A stretch of 64,000 bases of DNA from Fallopia convolvulus (taxonomy: Eukaryota > Streptophyta > Magnoliopsida > Caryophyllales > Polygonaceae): contig OZ024734.1 in assembly GCA_964016875.1 (NCBI GenBank), forward strand, positions 51,938,622 through 52,002,621, given 5' to 3'. The notes beneath the pieces are model-generated. The model did no database searches and was not told the origin of the DNA. It was given only the letters and a program-made list of their open reading frames with translations. Shown here one piece after another: positions 55,930 through 64,000 of this stretch (the stretch's first letter is position 1; every line of letters starts with the position of its first letter). Position numbers and translations under genes: made by a program.

Positions 55930-56526
55930 TCACCGCCGAGTCCGTCGCTTCCTCCTGAGAAATCCATGCCCAGGAAAGAAGAAACAATTTCGCTCCCTTT
56001 CTTTGTGAGAAATCTTTTGTGTCGAGTCTGTCGTTTTTTCGTTGCCCAGCAGTGGGGAACTGGATAGGTTTTGTGCCGAGTTCGTCGTTTCAGCCTTTCC
56101 AACGTCCTCCTCCTTCCTAGCGACCTTCCCTTCAGCGTCCTTTCCAGCGGCGTCCTCCTCCTTCCTAGTGACCTTCTCTTCAGTGTCCTTTCCATTGGCG
56201 TCCTCCTCCTTCCTAGCGTCCTTCTCTTCAGCGGCGTCCTCCTTTTCAGCGGCGTCCTCGGTAGCGTCCTCCTCTCCGGCATGCCCCTCGGCGGTGTCCT
56301 CCTTGCGAGCCTCCTCACCGCCGACCTCAATGTCGCCATGGGCACAGTGGCGGAGACGCCTCCAAACAGCTTCAAGTGTTTGGGTGATTAGGAAGGAGAA
56401 CACCGATTTCAGCAAGTAAAAACCCACCAAAAAACTAAGGCGCTCAAGACAAAGCTCTAGTGGGAGGTGTCGGAGTAGGAGGTGGGAGGTTTGGCGGCGG
56501 TGGGGGTGAGTTGGGTTGGTAGCCAT
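55930..56526 (-). CDS. Acidic Lys/Glu/Ala/Asp repeat protein with one hydrophobic segment
   Basis: 198 residues from the ATG at 56526 (two non-ATG codons earlier are also open). The N-terminus is His/Pro/Leu-rich and holds a hydrophobic stretch (LSFLVGFYLLKSVFSFLI) near residue 30. Residues 70-150 are charged repeats of the type RKEEDAAGKDAEGKVA, two and a half copies of 15-16 residues plus looser EEDATEDAAEKEDAAEE. The tail is basic (FLRRKRRTRR). A TATATAA box is 98 bp upstream. I do not recognise the family; the composition resembles LEA-type or disordered proteins. A rearranged partial copy (57794-57979) and the surrounding palindrome suggest it moves with a transposon. Confidence 0.5.
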   Translation of the reverse strand: MATNPTHPHRRQTSHLLLRHLPLELCLERLSFLVGFYLLKSVFSFLITQTLEAVWRRLRHCAHGDIEVGGEEARKEDTAEGHAGEEDATEDAAEKEDAAEEKDARKEEDANGKDTEEKVTRKEEDAAGKDAEGKVARKEEDVGKAETTNSAQNLSSSPLLGNEKTTDSTQKISHKERERNCFFFPGHGFLRRKRRTRR

Positions 56527-56623
56527 AAGCAACGAGGTGAAATATGCGAGGAAATGGGAGGGGGAATTGAGGAAATAGGAGGAGAAAAATGCGCGAGGTT
56601 AAGCATGGGTGAGGGGGACACTA

Positions 56624-56630
56624 TTATATA
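56624..56630 (-). promoter_or_regulatory. TATA box of the acidic repeat gene
   Basis: Minus strand TATATAA about 100 bp upstream of the ATG at 56526. The inverted copy near 57759 reads CATATATGTAATAG at the same place. Confidence 0.5.
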
Positions 56631-57149
56631 GATGGGGCGCTGGCCGACCCCACAATCTCCATAGAGGTGCATATATGCGCGAGGTTTCAGAACGCAACGA
56701 GGATCTTCTCCAACGAGGATCATAAAATATATGCAATCAGGGTCGTCCAAAGAATATTGGGGGCCCTGTTTGATAATTTTATTAAGTCTATAAAATAGGA
56801 TTTTTGTTATAAAGTATAATTTAAAAAGAGATGTTTTTAATAAATCATCTCTTATAATAGGTGGATCTAATTAATAAACCATCTTATATAAAGTAATTTT
56901 ATTTAAATAAAATTATAAAAAGTAGGTATAAAAAATATTATTTTTTTGACAAATAATCCATAATATAGAGTGATTTCCCATGATATCTTTTTAATTTTGT
57001 ATAATTGAAGTAGTAAAAATTATAAATTTTAGGAAATAACAAGTTGGGAAAAGAAAAAAAAGTAGTAAGATTTAAAAAATATCAATTTTGCATTACATAT
57101 TATATACATGCCACTACTCTAACACCTCCCATCGGAGCTTTGTCTTTCC

Positions 57150-57287
57150 AAAATCTATTATCCAATCAGAGCAAATCCATATTTTTCTTTTCTGCATTTT
57201 TAAAATAGGGTCATCCTCCACTACTGTGTTTTTTAAGTGTTGGTCATACAATAATATAATATTACACATACATGCAAATATATATGC
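57150..57287 (+). repeat. Spacer repeat E, copy 1
   Basis: TTTCCAAAATCTATTATCC through ACACATACATGCAAA is repeated with few changes at 58490-58620 in the same orientation. Confidence 0.8.
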
Positions 57288-57850
57288 AATGTATTATGTA
57301 TATTATATGTAATGCAAAATTGATATTTTTAAATCTTACTACTTTTTTTTCTTTTCCCAACTTGTTATTTCCTATAATTTATAATTTTTACTACTTTAAT
57401 TATACAAAATTAAAAAGATATCATGGAAAATCACCCTAAATTTATGAGTTTTTGTCAAAAAAACTAATATTTTTATACCTACTTTTATAATTTTATTTAA
57501 ATAAAATTACTTTATATAAGATGGTTTATTAAATAGATCCACCTATTATAAGAGATGATTTATTTAAAACATCTCTTTTTAATGGTTTATAACAAAAATC
57601 CTATTTTTATAGACTTAATAAAATTATCAAACAGGGCCCCCAATATTCATTGGATGGCCCTAATTGCATATGATTTTAAGATCCTGGTTGGAGAAGATCC
57701 TAGTTGCGTTCTGAAACCTCGCGTATATATCCACCTCTAGTCGGCCAACGCCCCATATATGTAATAGTGTCCCCCTCACCCCTGCTTAACCTCTCACATT
57801 TTTCTCCTCCCATTTTCCCAATTACCCCTCCCATTTCCTCGTTGCTTTAG

Positions 57851-57975
57851 TTTTGTCTGAGTAGTTTCAGCCTTTCCAGCGTCTTCCTCCTTCCAAGCGA
57901 CCTTCTCTTCAGCGTCCACGGCGTCCTCCTCCTTCCTAGTGTCCTTCTCTTCAGCGTCCTTTCCAGCGGCGTCAT
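57851..57975 (-). pseudogene. Partial, rearranged copy of the acidic repeat gene
   Basis: On the minus strand it encodes DDAAGKDAEEKDTRKEEDA and AWKEEDAGKAE, matching repeats of the gene at 55930-56526. Its coding part is in direct orientation while the adjoining promoter copy is inverted, so the locus has been rearranged. Confidence 0.65.
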
Positions 57976-58489
57976 CCACAATATGAATAGTTCAGCTGTT
58001 CACTTAACATGTTGGTTAAGCTAGGTTTCCTTACTAATTAAGCTCAGCTGCAAGGGATGATTTACAAGGGATGATTTATTTGCAGCCACCACGGTTTCTT
58101 CTCTATTCGGAACAATAATAGCTCCAAGACAAGATGCAATCGACTTGCGCAGAATTCAACTGCAGCCTTAGACTCATCTTCAATACATCCATTAAGAGAT
58201 CATTTTTTTTAACTCCAGGTGATGACAACCTAAGCCAAACCATTGTGATGTTGCATGTCTAGGCCCGTCCTTGGGCATGTGCGAAGTGCCCAACGGAACA
58301 GGGCCCCCAAATTTTTGGGGCGCTAAAATATTTTAAACCTAATATATTTTACTAGAGCTACAAAGTAAACGTAAAATCTCATGTATTTAGATGGCTTGCT
58401 ACGTATGCTAACAATTGGAATGTCATCGGGGTTGCGCGTTCGAGTCTGGTGTGCAACTTTTTGTTTTTCTATTTTATTAGTTTCCTCTT

Positions 58490-58620
58490 TCCAAAATCTA
58501 TTGTCCAATCAGAGAAAATCCATATTTTTTTTCTGCATTTTTAAATTAGGGTCATCCTCCACTATTGTGTATTTTAAGTGTTGGTCATACAGTAATATAA
58601 TATTACACATACATGCAAAG
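58490..58620 (+). repeat. Spacer repeat E, copy 2
   Basis: TTTCCAAAATCTATTGTCC, GGGTCATCCTCCACTATTG and ACACATACATGCAAA match copy 1. Just upstream, GGCCCGTCCTTGGGCATG (58263) and GGGCCCCCAAA look like another hAT-like edge, and GCGCGTTCGAGTCTGGTG (58434) resembles a tRNA B box. Confidence 0.75.
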
Positions 58621-59058
58621 GTAGTGAATCATATGCATATGGCTCTTATTATGAAAACTGAAAATGATTTATAACCATTGGATCTCGCGCAACGGACGTC
58701 TCAGATGTAATAGTGAGTTTCTCATATTTTTTAAAGCCAAGGGGAAATTTTGTCATTACGCCCATTCAATCTTCTTCTCCATTCCCCTTATTTGCAAAAC
58801 CGTACGAATGGTGATTTTTTGGATTGCTTTCAAATTTAATATCAAAGCCATATCCTTGCCTCTAATCTTGTTTTTTTATCAGTAAACTCAGTGATTTTCA
58901 TCTTCTATTTTTAATAGACTCAAATTTTCATAAGAGATTTTTAATTTTCGAAGCTGATTTTAATTTTCTTATTTTTGGATTGCTTTCAACTTAAGGATCG
59001 ATTTTGGCATGGATTTTTGTTAGAGTCGATCAATTATTTCAATCAGTGAGTATTTTTT

Positions 59059-59990
59059 ATGTTGTGTTGCTCCCATAATTAACTTGTTTGATTTCTATGA
59101 TGTTTTGATGGGAGAGTTTTGAGATGCACATAACATATTTGATGAAAGTCCTAAGAGACAAAACATAAGGACCTCGTTTGAAAATATGTGAGCATACATA
59201 GTTAATATGTGAACATACTTAATCAATATGTGAACGTTAAAGTAATATATGAGGAAATGAATGAATCGTCTTATAAAGACCTTAACCTAGCTCGGAACGA
59301 GGCATTTTGATTTGGTTCCACAGAGAGAATGGGAAGTTGATCTTTAGACAGTTTAGTCTTTGCCTGATGAGAAAACGATTGCAATTATGGTCATAAACTC
59401 GAGAAATACATGTGAAAATGTGTATTCTTACCTTCACTTGAAGAATGTTGTATATACTTAACCAGTTTGTTAATCAATTAAATTTAATTGTAGTTTTATT
59501 GATGTTATATGTGAATTCATGTTTTTGAAACTGCAAAGAATTCGAAAATCTTAATGATTGCTGATGAATTGTATGAACACTTGCGATTGGGAGCAATTTG
59601 TTTGTTCATATGAGAGCATTTGGGTCAATTGTTCCGACGCTCGAGTCATTGTCCAAGAGATTGTTAGTTTTGGGTTAGAGGCTTAATTGATTTCTATTTT
59701 AGAATCAAATTTGACATGAATTAGTGAGCATGCTTGATGTTGTGTTGCTCCCATGTTTTTTTTTATGATGTTTGATGGAAGAGTTTTAAGGTGCACATAA
59801 CTTATCTGATTAAAGTCCAAAGAGATAAGAGTTGTTTGTAAAGTGAATTGGATTTTATGACAAAACACGAGGACCTTGTTTAAAAATATGTGAGTATACA
59901 TAGTTAATATGTGAACATACACAATCAATAAATGAACGTTAAATTAATATATACAAAATGAATAAAACGTCTTATAAGGATCTTAACCTT
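59059..59990 (+). repeat. Direct duplication with ATGTGAACATAC words
   Basis: 59059-59290 and 59737-59990 share GTTGTGTTGCTCCCAT, ATACATAGTTAATATGTGAA and CGTCTTATAA. A third, partial copy with AATATGTGAACATACAAAG is at 61620-61700. Family not recognised; no coding frame. Confidence 0.7.
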
Positions 59991-60239
59991 ATTCGAAAAT
60001 AAAGGACAATATACATTCAATATGTGAATGTGAAGATAATATGCATTATGAACATGGTAATGCAACATCATAATTTGACACAAAATCTACCATTGTAAAT
60101 CGGTACTATGTTCTTAAACTATAGCAAGGGAGGAAAAAAAGAAGCTAAGAGATGTTCTCATTGAGACTTTGAAAGAGGTTAATAGCAAGGGAGACTACTA
60201 TGAAAGTTGACTCGGCTAAAATCGTTGTTGCCAAGATCA

Positions 60240-61560
60240 AAGATAAATAAACCTAAACTACTAACTAGTATAGCAAGCAAGCAAGGGGTCGAACCCAAGA
60301 GAATCGGGATTCTGATCAATCAGCAAAGAGCAAGACAGGGGTTTTTGGAAGTTCAGGCAAACAAACAAACAAGCAAATATTGTTGGGTTTAAATCAATTG
60401 AAGGAAAGTAGAGTTCATTCAATCAATTCCACCTTTTTAATCATTCGATCATTGATTCATCCACTTTTCTATTAATTCCCTAGTTAATTCCAATCCTTAT
60501 AAAGATTTCCGCTTGTCCACGGTCCAAGCGAAACGATGATATGAACAAGAACGCTTAATTCAAATCATGCAAAATATTAAGGATAGAAGGACATTAATTC
60601 ATGCAATCAAGCTACGAGTCTCATGCATAAAATAACAATCAAATACTCTTCTCAATTCTAGTCCACGGTCCTAGAAAAGAGTTGTTTCAAGAATAAATAA
60701 GATTGCACAGACAACAATCAAACATAATCCAAACAGTAGATCTAAGTCAATCAAACAAGTTGATCAGGCTTATCAAATCAAACATAGATCATATAAATTA
60801 AACCAAGAGTTTTGATATTAACTAAGGGATAGAAAAGTTACCAGAATCTCACGAAATACATAAAAAGGCTTCCTTGATTAAACAAACTCCAAGGGAAAAT
60901 TAGTTCTCCATAATACTGAAATAAAAACCTATAAGTAAAAGTATGCTAGAAATTGTGTCTCTATTGTGTAACCCTAAAGTGAAACTCGAAACAAAGCTTA
61001 AATAGTAGAAAATAAGTCCCAAAATCCTAAGATATAATAATAAAAAGATATAATAAAACGAGACAAAGGCGGCGGTGCTGAAACCCTCGATCCGCGAGCG
61101 CGGAATATTTCCGCGTCCGCGGATCAACTTGATGTCCGAGGCTGCGGATAATCCTCCATCCACGATCTCGGAAAATATCCTTGGGCGCGGAAACTCCTCG
61201 ATCCGCGAGCGCGGAATATTGCCGCAGCCGCGGATCTTTTGACAACTTACTGGTGTCAATTTCGGAGGTAGTTTTGACCCACTTAGAGTTGGAATTTGAA
61301 CTCACCGTAAAAAGATGAATTGTATCTCTTCGAGTTAGCTTTCCAATGATACCAAATTCAGCTTCATCCGATCACCGTAGCTTCCGGAATAAGCGTTACA
61401 AGAAAGTGGTGTCGAAACAACTCCAAATCAATACTTGTCTTCAAAACTCTTGCAATTCTTCAAATCGTGTCTTCGGTATTCATATGACAATTATGCTCAA
61501 AACTAACCTAAACACACTCAAATCATACCTAAAATACAAGAGTTAACCTATACTAAAATA
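60240..61560. repeat. Unclassified repeat-like block with CCGCGG/CGCGG hairpin core
   Basis: The left edge carries GCAAGGGGTCGAACCCAAGAG and the middle GTCCACGGTCC twice (near 60517 and 60661), as in common plant noncoding repeats of this style. The core 61085-61240 holds two copies of GATCCGCGAGCGCGGAATAT, each followed by a complementary CCGCGG run. Short frames are by-products. It may be a non-autonomous retroelement fragment; I see no LTR pair. Confidence 0.45.
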
Positions 61561-61759
61561 AGCATATCAAAAGTCAAGCATGAAGAATTACACATTAAGG
61601 CTTTAAAGTATAAGAACCTTGTTCGAAAATATGCAAACATACATATTCAATATGTGAACATACAAAGTTAATATGTGAACGCTAAGATAATATATATGAA
61701 CTTGAACTTGATACAGGAGAAATCGACTTTGAGTTGCAATATCACATGCATAATATGTA

Positions 61760-61827
61760 GCCTATGAGGAATTTGAACCCACATCTACGTGTATCAACAC
61801 ATTGTTCTACCATTTGAGCTAATAGGC
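61760..61827 (-). other. tRNA-like sequence, probably a relic or SINE-type head
   Basis: 68 nt. GCCTAT pairs with ATAGGC as an acceptor stem; TAGCTCAAATGG fits an A box and GGTTCAAATTCC a B box. The anticodon stem is poor and the length is a few bases short, so a working tRNA is unlikely. The region around it is AT-rich. Confidence 0.4.
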
Positions 61828-62795
61828 TATGATAAAATTAATTATTTTGTCATGGATAACAAAGAGCAAAAATATAACAAAACCTTTAATTTAAATGAAA
61901 TATGTGAACACCCACACTTTTTATCAAAACATGATATTACAAGCTCAACATTTTCAGCAATGCCTTGTCTAGTAGTTGCATCAATTGTTTGTTAAACAAA
62001 TAAATGCTTTGTTGATGTTGAAAGTATTGCATTATGAGAGACTTAGTCCATAATGATGCATGTTGTATTAAAGTAGAATGATACGATTATTAAATTTGAT
62101 AAAGTAGTACCTCTTAGAAATCTAAGCTGCCACGGAACCTTTTTTTTTTTACCTCACCAAAAAAATTGGAGTAAAACGCAATTGTAGTTTTACGTAAACA
62201 TCATCAACCACAACACATTGATCACAAAATCAACTTTATAAGTGAGCATCAACTTTAAGCACATCACATGAATCAATCTCGCCTATGATTTTCAGCCTTT
62301 TGTGAATCCTAGCAAACAATATCAAAATCTCTTCTACTTTGGAAATTCTATAATTAATCAAGTGCAACTATGAATCGAAATAAGATCAATAAATTTTAGC
62401 CTTTCACATAATAAAACGTGAACCTCACAGTAACTAAATATGAACATATAGATTAAAGACATGAACTTCAACATAAGAATAACATATTTAACATACATGA
62501 CATATAATGAATTTCATAGTGAGAACAACATGGATCCAAAGAAGTTGAAACACGTCCTATAATTTTTTCTTACTTTCTTATGAACCCTAATTGAAACTCA
62601 GATCCAAGTATTTATCCAAAATCAAAATCAGATTCAAACAATATTAAATCAAAACATAGATCCATAATCGAAACTCAAATTCAAACCATTTCTATTCTAA
62701 ACTCAATAATCACGAATTCAACCCTAGATTTTTATGCTTGTTTTTTTTCCTATCACCCCTAAAATAAAAAAGTAAAGAATAGATGTTTTTTTTAC
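61828..62795. other. AT-rich region without a recognised gene
   Basis: Contains loose AACATA/GAACAT words related to the 59-kb duplication; no coding frame or structured RNA seen. Confidence 0.4.
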
Positions 62796-63130
62796 CTTCT
62801 TTGAACCAGATTTTGATGAATATTGTTCTTCATCTGCCATGGAAGTGACTTTAAACTTCAATTTGTTGGTTTTTTTCTTGTGATCTTTCAATTGAAACCA
62901 GAGAGACAAGCGATAATTTGGGGAGAGAGTCGACATCGTCAAATTGGGCTTTGTTGGGAGAATGAACAATTTTAGGAAGTTTTTATTTTTTGGGTGTTAA
63001 TTACGATTTTGGGTTTCACCTTGTTGTTATTTTCAAAATTACCACCGAAAATAATACCTCTTGCACGCGCCTTCTATATTTTTCTTACTTCTCCCTTTTA
63101 ATCTCAATCTTCCATTTATTCCATCCAATG
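62796..63130 (-). pseudogene. Orphan promoter and first exon
   Basis: On the minus strand an ATG at 62840 encodes MADEEQYSSKSGSKK and ends at a donor-like GTAAAA (exon edge 62796). Upstream are leader-like pyrimidine/purine runs to about 63130. No second exon is recognised to the left. The architecture mirrors 24640-24952. Confidence 0.35.
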
Positions 63131-63185
63131 GCCCACATTAAATTTTAGTTTTCACCATAAGAGTCATTTCCACCTAAACCGGCCT

Positions 63186-63589
63186 CTACATGCAAATATA
63201 TATGCAATGTTTTATGTATATTATATTTAATGCAAAATTGATATTTTTTAAATCTTACTACTTTTTTTCTTTTCCCAGCTTGTTATTTCCTATAATTAAT
63301 AATTTTTACTACTTTAATTATACAAAATTAAAAAGATATCATGGAAGATCACTCTATATTTATGGGTTATTTGTCAAAAAAAATAATATTTTTATACCTA
63401 CTTTTTATAATTTTATTTAAATAAAATTACTTTATATAAGATGGTTTATTAATTAGATCCACCTATTATAAGAGATGATTTATTAAAAAACATTTCTTTT
63501 TAAAATGTGGTTTATAACAAAAATCCTATTTTATGGACTTAATAAAATTATCAAACAGGGCCCCCAATATTCATTGGACGGCCCTGCTT
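63186..63589 (+). repeat. Third copy of the hAT-like repeat arm
   Basis: Matches 57270-57661 in the same orientation (e.g. TTTTCCCAGCTTGTTATTTC, TTAATTAGATCCACC) and ends GGGCCCCCAATATTC then GGACGGCCCTG at 63589, the complement of CAGGGCCGTCC. The defined end supports a transposon terminus. Confidence 0.8.
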
Positions 63590-64000
63590 ACCACAAGAGT
63601 GCTCCTCACCGGAACCATGCCCTATAGTGGCATATGTTAATTAAAAATAACGTTGATCATAATTGTCTTAGAGTGCTTGAGAGATGTGTGCGATCAAGAG
63701 AGAAGAAGAACACGAAGAAAAGCTTGAAATATTGTGTATGTTTCAAGTTCACGGGTTGAGTTTGCTAGAACAAATTCATAGAAGTCGTCCAACGCTTAGG
63801 ATCAATTATTCGACACTAGAAGTTGTGTACACTTGGGAACAATAGTTTGCATTTATAAGTTCGATTCTATCAATAAAGTTAGCAAATTTGATTGAGAAGC
63901 ACTCGTCTTAATATCATTTGTTTCTTTTATTTTGTTGCTCATTTCACTGATCCTAAAAAATTAGGGTCTATATTCTAACACATTGATCCAACATCAACAG
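63590..64000. other. Right edge of the window, no supported gene
   Basis: No coding frame, repeat array or RNA gene recognised. Confidence 0.5.

Larger units (their letters stand above)
56527..57850. repeat. 1.3-kb palindrome carrying hAT-like repeat arms
   Basis: 56527-57108 is repeated inverted at 57288-57850 around a spacer of about 180 bp. Landmarks on the left arm are GAGGAAATGGGAGGGG, GAACGCAAC, CAGGGTCGTCCAA (56739) and AATATTGGGGGCCCTGTTTG. The CAGGGYCGTCCA tip and GGGGGCCCTG suggest a hAT-type terminus nested in the palindrome. The outer part equals the promoter of the acidic repeat gene. Confidence 0.85.

Overview
The window is nuclear DNA of a flowering plant, most likely a eudicot; I cannot name the genus. 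The evidence is split genes with GT-AG introns, Ty1/copia and Ty3/gypsy LTR retrotransposons, an L1-type LINE, a Stowaway-like MITE and long AT-rich intergenic DNA. Roughly the left half is layered transposable elements and the right half holds four host genes among repeats.

Layout. 1-11339: a minus-strand Tat-lineage (Ty3/gypsy, dual RNase H) retrotransposon cut by the left window edge. It has one LTR (10573-11339), a PBS, a gag-pol frame broken by one in-frame stop, a 50-bp tandem array, and a spliced three-exon gene on the opposite strand between pol and the missing 3' LTR. 11551-22056: a complete SIRE-like Ty1/copia element with two 1,048-bp LTRs, a perfect ACTAA target duplication, gag, a pol whose reverse transcriptase has lost its catalytic segment, and an extra env-position ORF. 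22057-26250: AT-rich DNA with dispersed and inverted repeats, a small MITE-like element and an orphan first exon. 26248-34880: what looks like a large inverted duplication. Its left arm carries an intronless CMGC-type kinase; in its right arm the kinase is gone and a 3'-truncated LINE occupies the site. 35160-36140: two islands built from short self-complementary words.

Host genes: endonuclease V (36416-39099, +, 8 exons), a GT64 glycosyltransferase (39883-40884, -, single exon), a small plastid-type DnaJ-like zinc-finger protein (42833-44688, +, 3 exons) and an ER-type coiled-coil membrane protein (47197-53733, +, 14 exons). The exon models were built by eye; every intron has GT-AG ends and all phases join in frame. 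53734-64000 is repeat-rich: a Stowaway-like MITE, an acidic repeat protein gene with its own TATA box embedded in a 1.3-kb palindrome, hAT-like repeat copies, a tRNA-like sequence and several dispersed AT-rich repeats.

The host genes are functionally unrelated neighbours, as usual in plants. The items most worth a second look are: the pervasive GGGAAC/GTTCCC word in the copia element and the CGAGGTC word in the Tat element; the spliced antisense gene in the Tat element; the env-position ORF that shows no membrane segment; the inverted kinase/LINE duplication; the tandem splice acceptor that decides the C-terminus of endonuclease V; and the word-built islands.
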